The position numbers and the translations under genes were made by a program. From positions 2,294,001 to 2,358,000 of the forward strand of contig JAGYXB010001793.1 of the NCBI GenBank assembly GCA_022495005.1: DNA of 64,000 nt, given 5' to 3'. Position 1 is the first letter of the stretch, and every line of letters starts with the position of its first letter. The notes under the pieces are model-generated. The model was not told the DNA's origin, searched no databases, and worked only from the letters and a program-made list of their open reading frames with translations. The stretch is from Rhyacophila brunnea. Lineage: Eukaryota; Arthropoda; Insecta; Trichoptera; Rhyacophilidae. Of this stretch, positions 1-10,900 are shown piece by piece.

Positions 1-17
1 AAGACACTTCGTGCAGG

Positions 18-566
18 ATGAGGCCGGGCAATCAAGAAGCGCAGACTCCGTTATCCATGGCGAGCGCCTTACCGAGGAATCTCTCGCATCAGTTACCGGC
101 CACGCCTGTAATCAATCATTCCCTGTCCGTTAACCACTGCCCTCCGATGATGATGCATCAGGAGTCGGTCAACAGACACACGCCTCTGAACGTTCTCCTG
201 AAATCGAAAATCGAAGGCATTCAAAACGTGGGAACGTACGGTAACTTCAGCGGATCGGACAGTCCGATGCTCACCGCGTCCCTTTCTAAATACGTGTCGA
301 ACGATCTGGGCAAGCATGTGATGGGATGGCCGGCTGAGGTGCTGGAGAGGCAAGCGCAGAAGTTCGCGGACGAGGCGTACGCCCTGGGCGATCTTCAGTG
401 CATGCGAGTGTGCACCGACCTCAAAGTGGCGCGCGCCGTTGTCCGTCACGTGGAGATCCAGGCCACCCTGCAGGACCAGAAGCTCATGTACCTGCGCCAG
501 CTCATTGAGAGCGTCAAAGATGTCACCTCGCATAATTCTGTCATCTCTGCTGATCTTAACGGCTGA
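18..566 (+). CDS. C-terminal coding exon of an unrecognised protein
   Basis: The frame is open from the window edge through to a TGA at 564-566. The ATG at 18 is probably internal: the same frame reads DTSCR just upstream, or an acceptor AG at 15-16 could begin the exon. GC content is much higher than in the surrounding DNA, which supports real coding. The first 60 residues are Pro/His/Met/Asn-rich and look disordered. Residues 61-100 are Gly/Ser-rich. Residues 104-170 form a charged amphipathic helix, likely coiled coil, beginning at WPAEVLERQAQKFADEA and running through LKVARAVVRHVEIQATLQDQ. A disordered tail followed by a C-terminal helix would fit a nuclear regulatory protein, but I do not recognise the family and assign no function. 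The antisense frame 93-533 is a shadow. Confidence 0.75.
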   Translation: MRPGNQEAQTPLSMASALPRNLSHQLPATPVINHSLSVNHCPPMMMHQESVNRHTPLNVLLKSKIEGIQNVGTYGNFSGSDSPMLTASLSKYVSNDLGKHVMGWPAEVLERQAQKFADEAYALGDLQCMRVCTDLKVARAVVRHVEIQATLQDQKLMYLRQLIESVKDVTSHNSVISADLNG

Positions 567-2383
567 ACCGCATCTTCATGGTCAATTTTCTAAATTGTAA
601 AGCTTGTACTGAATGAATGCATTAATCAAACCCGAGTATGTATCATCCGGTTTTGTTGTTTCTTATAATTTTAAATATATTATTTCAATTAATATTAGTG
701 TTGTCGTTTCTAATATATCTAAAGGTGAATTAGCTTCACATATATCGGCAGCGCAAGTGTAATACGGCGGTGTAATTAAACCATTTAATGGCTATGTGCT
801 AAGATTGCCTTGTAAAACAACATGTTTTTCACATAATAAAATAAGGGATTTTGAATTTACATGAATGACTAGTACATGAACCTTGATTGTCATTCACTGC
901 AATAATAATATTGATGCTTGGATAAGTCATTTGTGTCATAATACATTAGGAATTTTTGGGTATTTCCACATATAAATTTTGGGTTTTACCTCCTATCAGT
1001 AAATTTGCAGGTTTTTGCCTACTTAATTGCAGTCATTAAATTTATTACTTTCCAAGAAAATAAGTATTTTACTATTATTTATTTCGATTTATATGGATAA
1101 TGGCCTTTGGGACAAAATTCCATTTCGAATTACGAAATAACGAATATTTCGATTTATAACAAACTTTTTGTATGAAAAATGATTCTTAGGGGAAAATTGA
1201 CGAAAAATTCGAAAAACGGCGAAATTCGATTTATCGTTTTTCGAATTATCGAGGTTCTACTGTATATATTAAAACATTTGATAGATTTGGTAAACCTGTG
1301 GTTCCAATAGGATGGGGCCACATGTCGTACAGCCGTAAAACACTAACTTTATTAACATTCGTACCAGAAGTAAATTTTAAAATATTGTATTATATTTAAA
1401 GTATTGTAGGAGTTGTTCCATCGCTAATATAATCAAATTGATTGTTATTCATAGTTTTCGACGAAGAAGTATGATGTCGTGGGAGCATCATTGTAAATTG
1501 GGCTTGCAATTTTACATAACAATGGCAAAATTTTTCTATATCCCCTGAAGATTTTCACGCAGTATTTCACTTACTCCGACAATATGTTTTTCTAATTTGA
1601 CTTTTTTTTGTTATACAATGTTTGATTTGAAATGCAGTGTTTCTTAATTTTACAACTCTTAAAGTTATTGATTGCAAGCAGTCATTTCGGACAATGAAAA
1701 GATCATTCTGAAGTTATGCAGTCCGAAATAGCCGTCGAGATTATAGAATTTATTTCAAAACAAAATATAATTGAGTTCTACAACATAAATGCAATTAATA
1801 TATGTATAGGTATATTTTAAATTATGAATCTTAATTATATTCCGAGACTGAAATTATTACATATTTATGTCATTACGAGGATTCATATATTATTCACGAC
1901 AATATAATATTAATGTCAATTTACAGAAAATTACTTTTTTAGTTTTAATACTGTATGTCAATATTATACTTTTGTAAAATAAAATTCTACCAAGTAAATG
2001 CTATCTCGATAATTAAAATGAATCAATTCATATTATTGTTTACATCAGCTGTAAATAGCAAAATGCTTTGTTGATAATTTTTGATTATATTCAGATTTAT
2101 TAGGTAATTTTTCTGTAAGTATATAATGTTTTGGGGCGGTTATGGTTATGGGGAGATTGAATGTTTTCAACCGACTGTTTTAAATTATGTATATTTATTA
2201 ATAATGAAATATTGGAATAAATATCTTTTTTTTAAACTTTGAACACCTTTGAAATGCTTGAGCATGAATTGAAATAACTATCTAATAAAAGACATGCCCT
2301 AAATATAATTTTCGGCATGATTTGAAATTTATGATTTTGCCTTTGGCAGAATTTATTCACTTCTATATTAAATATAAACAAAA
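567..2383. other. AT-rich 3' flank; no gene seen
   Basis: Holds the likely 3' UTR of the edge gene and non-coding DNA. At about 1100-1264 lies a degraded pogo-like repeat rich in CGAATT/CGAAAT words, ending in GGTTCTACTGTA. Nothing else is recognised. Confidence 0.5.
835..840 (+). terminator. Candidate poly(A) signal for the 5'-edge gene
   Basis: First AATAAA on the plus strand after the stop at 566, about 270 bases downstream. A short 3' UTR is plausible, but AATAAA is common by chance in such AT-rich DNA. Confidence 0.3.
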
Positions 2384-2385
2384 TA

Positions 2386-2953
2386 CTGTCGAACTTGGTT
2401 CTTACGATCATGGAAATAGCGAGATCTCTGATGATTTATGATTTTCTCCATACATTTATTCACTTTTATAACGAGCTACTTCTCGGGTATACCGAGCAAA
2501 ACTGTTAATGTGTCGATCGTTTAAAAACAACATTTTCGATCCTAAGCAATAAAATCCGACCGGGCAGTTAACTAGACCGATGCCGCCGGAATCGGATTAT
2601 GTTTATGACACTAGTTAAGTGTCTTAAGTACCTAATTGGTGTTTTCGCCGACAACATTGAAAAAGTGTCCACACATATGGCTGAAATTGCATGTAAAAAA
2701 TCTAAGCTTTGTGAAGTCAGTAGGGACCTACCAGCGCCGGTGGCTTAGCACTTCATTACAATAAACCGCTTCTTTTGTAGCTTATGAATGCCATGCTTGT
2801 TTCGGTGATTTTTACAATGGTTTTCAGATTTTTTATGGTCTATGCTTAAATAGAACGTGGCGCGAAAAATGTTATATAACGATATAACGAGTAATGCTTA
2901 TAATGAGCAAATTCAGTCGGTCCCATCTTCCTCGTAATAACCAAGTTCGACTG
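2386..2953. mobile_element. TA-flanked pogo/Tigger-like MITE (568 bp)
   Basis: Left end CTGTCGAACTTGG and right end CCAAGTTCGACTG are inverted repeats, flanked by TA at 2384-2385 and 2954-2955. The inside shows a short transposase-like stretch but no usable ORF. The TA target and CAGT/CTGT ends are typical of Tc1/mariner/pogo elements. Confidence 0.7.
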
Positions 2954-3269
2954 TAGAACTATATTATATTTTAACTATAAGGGCCAGCCAGCCTCATTCG
3001 TTTAAAGGGACATTGTCACAATCAGTAATTAATTCAGTTTTTTGTGTAAATATAATATAACCAACAATATTTTTATTAATTGTATTTGTTGACAATGCCC
3101 CATAAACATAGGAAACTTACCCTGCATAATAAAATGTTGTGCTATGTAATATTCTGTTTATTTAATATGGTACTTGTTAAAGAGCACAATGCAGCGTGAT
3201 GCAAACAATATATTATATTATTTAAAAAGAATAATTACATAAATAAACTATTTTTTTTATTCAAAATTT

Positions 3270-3420
3270 GTTATTGTATATAATATATTGAACATATATA
3301 ATTTGAAAACCCACTGGAAAGTCTTTTTTGAAAAAAATATGGCATCCGACAGGGCTTGAATCTGTAACCACTGGATTCGTGCCAATGTTCTTTAACCAAT
3401 TAAGCTGTGTATACTACTTA
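3270..3420 (-). repeat. tRNA-headed repeat, fragment
   Basis: On the minus strand, 3415-3340 reads as a tRNA-like head: CAGCTTAATTGGTTAAAG resembles an A box and AGATTCAAGCCCT a B box. It is followed by T-rich sequence and TTTTCAAATTATATATGTTCAA. The same order is found on the plus strand at 25629-25781, so this is a repeat family and not a tRNA gene. Confidence 0.6.
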
Positions 3421-4194
3421 ATTATGACAAATTCAACTATTAGTTTTTATATGATATGTTTATCAAATTGTGCTAATGTTGACTGTCAGTTTTTGTATTT
3501 TAAATTATTAAGGTAGGTATCATTAATTACCCTAATCTTAATTACCAACCGGTGCCCAGATCGTTCCAAATTTTAGTTGTAACGTGCTTGCACGTGCTAA
3601 TAATTTAATAAACTATTTCTTTTATTCAATGAATAATTCACAAGATTGGTATTTTAGTATTTTTTTTGAAAAAGATTTTTTTCACATATTACAATCACAT
3701 TATTATTTTCAACACTACAACAGGCCATGTGGCCTAATGACAATAGTGCACCCAGGATTTGAGAAAATCAAATAAATATATCATGACCTCACCGGTAATC
3801 GAACCTAAAAACAAATGAAATCCTTGCGCAACCAACCGTTACCTAGGAATTAGTAATTTGTCTTGGGTTTTAAATGACCTTTCGCTGTTTACTTTTCAAA
3901 ATGGCCGATTATTTTAACACATACATACAAACTTTATGTATGCGATCTACCTTGGTGCGTATGCGTGAAATCGAGTGTAGTTTTACCACGGTTAAAATGC
4001 ATCGCACTATTTAACAAGTTCCTTTAAATGTTGTGGCTTTCCATCACGGATTTAACAGTAAACTAAAATAATTGAGGTGCTGAGGACCAAACACGAGTAC
4101 GAAGTAGTTTTCACCATCACGCATACCTATTTATACGTGAAAAAAGTTTCAGAGATGTACCTAATTGCTTTGTACAAAAAGGCATTTTATTCTC
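3421..4194. other. Non-coding, repeat debris
   Basis: Contains the terminal word of the tRNA-module repeat (3600-3655, TTTCTTTTATTCAATGAATA) and a second minus-strand tRNA-like B box near 3795-3810. The ORFs here have no coding character. Confidence 0.45.
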
Positions 4195-4345
4195 TACTTT
4201 TCATCGTCCATGTCCGATCCTAATAGGATCATATGGGTCTCCACAGAGTGGAGGTTTGTATTAACAGATTTTGTTTTTACGAGAAATGGATGTCAGCCAC
4301 TTGCTCAACCTATTAGGTCCATACTCACAAATTGGACATAGTGTA
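4195..4345 (-). repeat. SINE family B, 3' part
   Basis: Shares the block with ATCCTAATAGGATCATATGG, the paired CCACAGAGTGGAGG and ACCTATTAGGTCCATAC found at 22436, 31438 and, reversed, 38415. The tRNA-like head is missing here. Confidence 0.75.
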
Positions 4346-4754
4346 TAAAATTTTGTTATTATTTTCATAGCAACCTTATCAATTTTTAACTGTTTGGTTG
4401 AACTTGTCCGCCTTTAAATGCTAAAAACAAATAAATTTCAATATTGGATCATTTGAGAACATGACCTTATTTACAGAATCTTGAAAACAATTATGTAGAA
4501 TTTACTATTGCATATTTAACTTTTGAAGTCGATTTACACAACTCGGTTACTTTTTCACTTGTATTCGTTGAATCCTCAGCATGATCTGTTAATTTTAATA
4601 ACAAGCTTACTGTTTATGTCAGTGTACTATTTATTTTAATAATATGTATTCACTTTTTAAAACCGTTGTTTTCCTATAATATGCCAATATCGTATTTAAA
4701 ATGTATATCATGAAATTATTGTTTTGTTGTTTTTAATTTCTGAATTCTGTCTTA

Positions 4755-5120
4755 TGCCACATTCTCACATAGCAATTTTTGTGGTTCAACTGTATGTTGA
4801 ATAATAGTTGAAAGTCAATTGACAATAAAATTATTTCAACTCTCTTTCTACATTTAGTCAATTCAACAATGAATCATCATTTCTTTTCAACTGGTTGCCT
4901 ACAGTAACTTACTACAGTAAAAACAACTTACATCGACTGTTTCGACTGCATCCAAAAAATGTTTTAAAGTGGTTTAATGAAATAACAAATTCACTCGACC
5001 CCATCTTGCTTACGACTATCGATTCAACTTGAAATGATATGTGAGAATATTCCTTTCAATTTCTTTTTCAACATTCAACACAAAGTTGAACAACAAAAAT
5101 TGACACACGAGAACGCTGCA
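4755..5120. mobile_element. PIF/Harbinger-like MITE (366 bp)
   Basis: Ends TGCCACATTCTCACAT and, reversed, TGCAGCGTTCTCGTGT are imperfect inverted repeats that continue into CAATTTTTGTxGTTCAAC. They are flanked by TTA at 4752-4754 and 5121-5123. The 3-bp TTA target is typical of PIF/Harbinger. No coding content. Confidence 0.6.
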
Positions 5121-5123
5121 TTA

Positions 5124-7817
5124 TTGTGTTAATTATATATTACAGATACACTACTTAGCCTATCGTTTCTAGTTTGTTTATATCGTATTATATTCAGTTA
5201 ATCAGAATATTATAGTCAGTATATAAGAAATTGTGCATAATATCACGTTTTATTGAAATGTTTAATTATTTATTTAATTTCTGCTGTTTACTGCTTTCAT
5301 ATGAAATATTTCCATTAAAACAAACTGTAGTTTGTTTCAAAAATCGGTTGATTGTTTGATCAAATCGCTACATGAAGTTGTTATTTCTTTTCATCCTGCA
5401 TATCAGTCACTGATCAATTTGATCGGCAATGTTATAAAATCACCTAACTTGTCCTGTTGTAACTGTATTTGTAACAGTACACATATTGCCCAATTAAGGT
5501 CGCCTCACCAATACAGTTACAAAATGAACAAGTTGCGCGAACTAAACTGTAAAGGATATGAATTTTTAAATAATATTCAATTACACATTGTGCTTCTTTT
5601 AAATGTTTTGTTTCATTGCCTCCTCGACCCTTTTTGTGCTGTATTTATTAATATATTTTTCTATGCAATAGGTATAGCTAAATAAACAACCATGAGAGAT
5701 TAATTTGATTTTTAATGTTTTCATATTGTTATCTTCTAAGATAGTCAATTGGACATGTCATTAATTTGTTGATCAATCGACATATTCCATAAATCAGAAA
5801 GTTGTTGTTGACAGTGTTCGGATCACGCACATCGTATCGCCTTGTCTCATTTGGTCTCGCATAGATGGTTTTGACCTTTCATTGACAATAATTTACAACA
5901 GTCTTAATTAATATCTTTCGTACAACAATGATGCAGTGCATCCAAGATTCCCTGCTTCATGGTGACAAATAGAGGGGGGGTTTATTAAACTTTTAATTAC
6001 TTAAATTCTATTCTAATCTATTAATTAGAATAATAATATTTTTTCTGTGCTAGTACTAATCATAATCATTCTAACAAATGAGAATATATTGATTGGACAC
6101 TGGAATTATGTTTAATTTTTATCTATATATATACTGAACCAGAAATATGATATATATATATATATATATATATTTGAAGAAATGCTACAGATGAATTTAC
6201 ATTAATCAGGAAGATAAGCATTGTTTAAATTAGGTAATCTCAAATATCACCACCATAAATAGCTTCAACAAGACTAATATAATATACATTGCAGGAAATG
6301 CATCCTGCTGGACCTGATAAAGAAGTAATAGTCATAATAATCGGTACAGGATATTCAAGACACGTATAACTTAACATAGAATACCTATATGTGAACAATA
6401 TGCAAATTAAACATATTCTAACAAATGCTAAGATCAACTGTTTGGCTAATATCTTTAATGCGTGATATTGCATAATTGCATCAAATTATATTGTTCATTA
6501 ATGTGTTTTATTTTATAGTGGCACCTGTGAATAAAAACTATATCTACTTTGTAAGCACACTGACTTCTGCAGAGAACTGCAAGTTTTTATATAAAATTAC
6601 ATTCACTCAATAAAATATAATGAATAATATTATATGTTGTTGTAACACCGTATTAAAATAATATATATATTAGCATCTGTCAATTAAAGGAAATAAGATG
6701 AAATTAAGTATTGTTTTAAAAACCTAAATTCCTAAAATGGCTGCTTAGTAATTTAAAAATCCAGAGAGGCTCATTTTATTCTTATAAAATATGATTTTAT
6801 CGGTGTAAGTGCGCAATACCACGTAAGAGCTGATTTAAAAAAAATGCGTAGTTTTCAGGAGACACGTTGGTTGGTGTATGATTGTTTTCTTATTATTGGC
6901 TTAAATCAATACGGCGTATGAACCATTATTCGAATTATGCAAAAGTAAACCTGTATAGTGATAAGGTTTTAGTCTCATGAACATTTAAAAAAAAATGGTT
7001 CATCCAAGGTATTGCAATTACACTGATGACACAAAATAAGACAATAAAAAATTGTAGCCCACTGCAGCAAACTTGTTTATCGTTTTTGAAGCACAAAAAT
7101 ATGATAAACTAGATAAGTAACCACGGTTTCTAATGCTGTTACTTATCCTCTTATTTTGTTTAATCTGTATATACATCTATATTGTGACATTCACCAACTA
7201 GTAGAATTACATATAATTTAAAATACAACTGAACAAATAGCATAGTTTATCAAATATACCGACCGATTTAAACGCTGTGTCATATATATATGCACGTTTT
7301 TATTATACATCATCATTAGTACAGTAATCTCTCTATTAATTGCCAGCATGCAAAAGAAGCAATGTAAAATAAATACATCGTTTCGTCTTTTTTATTACAT
7401 TTTAAAATTCTATCTCCACCGTGGAGTAATGGGAAAACGTCTGTCTTTGTAAGCCACGCGTGCAGGTTTGAATACTGTATCAAAATGTGTGTCCAATACA
7501 GAATAAGAATAGAGATATTTATCATATTAAGTTCTGTATATAAACTCCACTCTGTAAAGAATCATTTGCTCAATCGCTTAGAACCGAAAATGGTAATATA
7601 TTTCTCTAATTTTTGATGAATTATATTTAGAAATAATTTCAATATGACATAACTAATAATAGTGTGCATAAACAGAAAGATTACTGTACATTTTTGATAG
7701 CTTTTTATTATCGAAAACACAATTTACAGCTCTTTAATTCGTAATTCGTAAGTTTTATCTCATTTGAACGAAAGCATTTAAAACTGTGTTGTTCAAGTTG
7801 TATTTTGTTGTTTTTAG
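5124..7817. other. Region expected to hold the missing DRAM 5' exon(s); none recognised
   Basis: AT-rich DNA. I looked for an exon encoding the DRAM N-terminus (a PYISDTG-like motif, ending in codon phase 1) and did not find one. The 117-codon frame at 5332-5685 matches nothing. An (AT)n run lies at about 6148-6172. A repeat at 6518-6590 recurs at 15806-15890 and, reversed, 61535-61620. Confidence 0.5.
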
Positions 7818-7966
7818 TTGGTGTCACAATGTACATACGTCATCGGCAAATACTAGAATTAAGATGCGTCTACCCGATACCTTCGTCTGTCGAAAGACTC
7901 AATGACATTTCCATTTGGTTCGGGACTCTGTCATGTCTGGGACTTAGCATGGTTGCCAACTTTCAG
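7818..7966 (+). CDS. DRAM exon with SCLGLS span
   Basis: Acceptor tttttag, donor gtaagag. Enters in phase 1 (first bases TT complete a codon) and leaves in phase 0 after ANFQ. Encodes the loop YIRHRQILELR and the most conserved membrane span of the family. Confidence 0.88.
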
Positions 7967-10900
7967 GTAAGAGTTCACACCTTACAAACACTAAATACAG
8001 ATAGGATACAAGTCAAACTTTCACGATTGGTTAGTATTGTATTTAGTTTTTGATATATCACTGTGTATTCAGACCTCTACATTTTGGATTCATTGCAGAA
8101 AAAAACCTCTGGAATGAAACGTTGAGTAAAGAATGAAGACGTACACTGTGACATTCCAAAGTCCACATACAATAATGTTTGAAGACATAAAAATCAGGAC
8201 AAAACATTAAAGTTACTTTAAGATATGTAGCTATGAAAATAACATTTAATATACAAAAGTTTAACCAATTAGAAATAAAATGCTTATAACTTTTCATACC
8301 AAGCAGTTACACTGTAGAATCTGTGGAGATATGAAAATTAATTAAACCAATTTTTTACTTACATCGCGAGCCTAATGCTACAAGGTTCCAAGTGTTTATT
8401 TTTGGTAAAACAAACCTAACAATGAAGTAGTATTTTAAACTGCCTCATTGTTACTTTCGTTTCCCCAACACTTAGAACCTCGTAGTTCTCCAGGCGCGAC
8501 ATGTTACTTAGACTTCCTTACCATAAAGATACAAATAAACCAGCAATGGTTGTGTTGGGTGCCAGATTTTTTGCTGTAAGGTTTTTCTGGACTTAAATCA
8601 TTGTAGGCTACATTTTAAAATGAACACCCAATGTAGCAATTAAAATTATGGAATCAGTACTTTTTCAATTCTGGGATTAGACAAAATTGTGTATAATAAT
8701 TTTCGTAACTCGAAAGAAAATTATAAAATAATGGTATTGAAAGATTTATTTTATGTGTAAATTAACTGACCTTACATTTCGCTTCTTCAGTTGAAATATG
8801 ATAATTTCGACAAAAATTAATTCCGGAATTGCGGCTTTTTCATTTCCGAGATTGACATCAAGCGCAATCCCGGGTTTGCAAAACCTAGGGCCAATAAAGA
8901 TGGCAACATATATATGAAAAGATACAATGCTGAGTTTTATACTCTGCGTAATGATTATAATGTGGTTAAATTAATGAAGATTGCATTGGTTTTAATACAA
9001 TGTATAATATACGTTATATATATATATTATACGATCATGATTCAATGAAATGAGTAATGTCGAGTAATTCAGTAAGCCGTTAAAGAAGCAAGGCAAAATT
9101 CTACGTCTAGGTGGACCTATACTTCCTTATACTTGGGACAGGTAGTGAAAGTTTGATGAAGGTAACCATGACCCACCCTTGGTTGTTGCTCTCCCGATGA
9201 TGACAATGATGTAAAAACTACTGCAAAATTCCTCAATAAAATGATAATTGAGCACACAATAAAATATATCAAATAAGGATGGAAAAGTACTTATTCTAAA
9301 AAAACAACATGTTATTCTACAACCTGCGTGCCATGGCTATGATTTCACAGTGTAAATGCATGTAGTGTAAAGGACGAAGCAGGAGACAGGGCTAGATATG
9401 TACTTGAAAAAGCGGAGGATTTATAGTTCTGCATACAACCACTAAGATATTCACAGGTGTAATATTATAATGGTAAGGCTACTAATGTAGACAGTGCTTA
9501 GAAGTTTTTTTTTTTACTAGAAAGTAATACAAGCTAATTGAAGTACTAGACAAATATATAGGTAATTCATTAGGATTGGAACTACATTTCCAAAGTCACT
9601 TCTTGAAGAAAATATAACAGTGTTGCCATTCATTCTGTCACAAGAATTCAGATTGTAGTAGATAGAACCTGTCTATTAAAAAAATGCAACATAAATTTGA
9701 ATCTTTACTTACTGTTTACTTTTCATCAAGGTGAAACTCAAACTCTATCAATCTATTCATTTCGTACATTAAATACAAGACCATTGTGGAAAATCCTGGG
9801 TTCAATTCCCAGTGCAACCAAAAATAATGTGTTTATTTTTTTTCATTCAAATTCAGGGTATAAACATCCATTACTCTGTACCACTCTCACCTTGTGACAA
9901 GGGTTAAAAAAAATGGGTAGCAATCAATAGTGTTACAGTAACAATATCATTATTTTAACCTTCATAATGTAGATTGAAGGAATACACATCTTATATTCAC
10001 AGTTAATGTAGGATTTCATTCAGCAAGCCAAACAATAGAGTGGGCCCATAAAATGAAAGCCCCATGATTATTGTTTTCATTATACAAGTCATCACCCCAT
10101 CATCCCCCACATCCTGAAGCGGGCCCTCAGGCCAGGATCTTTGGCGGGCCCCTATCACTAAGATTAAATGCAGTCTGACGCTCTACAGTGGCGTTTTCTA
10201 AATGGTGTTTAAAGTCAATAAAAATTCAGTGTATTGTTAGCGATTTTTAACACATCAAATTATGTAGTTTTTTTTTTTTTTTAGAATTATTAATAACCAT
10301 GTCCTTGCTTTTTCGTACAAGGTGGTTGTTAGTAATTTTGAACAATCACAAACACCCAAGCTTTGAGAAAAACACATAAATATTGTGTGTCCTGACTGGG
10401 AATCGAACCCAGGAACTCTCAGGTGGAAGGCAAGCGCCTTACGCACTGCACCACGAGAGCCGCCGAATTATGTAGTTGTCAAATAGTAACACACAATAAT
10501 CAAAAATTGCATCGCACAACCATATATTTTAAAATGCTAATAACCTCAAAGGCAAACAGGCCACAGACGACTTTTTTTTACTATTAGAGCATATTAAATA
10601 TGCTTTAAGGGGGGACATGCTCGTCGAAGGTCAAAATTGAGTTTTTATTGTATTTTCAAACCATGATCCTGGACACTCCTTAAACGTTGTAGATAATCTA
10701 TTTATATCATTTTGAAGCCTTATTATCCTTTATAGTTATTTTAAACATTTGATGACTGCATAAAGTATTTTTGTTACATAAATAGTATTCTTTTAAACCT
10801 CTCGCTCTAATGTTTTAGAATATAGTCATATTTAGGTACATAGCTGTGCAGTGGTGTTAAGATTTTTTACGTTTATTAATTTTTAAACGCATTTATGAAA

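Noticed and set aside
5332..5685. 117-codon frame as a possible DRAM 5' exon or separate gene
   Set aside because: No DRAM motif, wrong phase evidence lacking, AT-rich composition like non-coding DNA.
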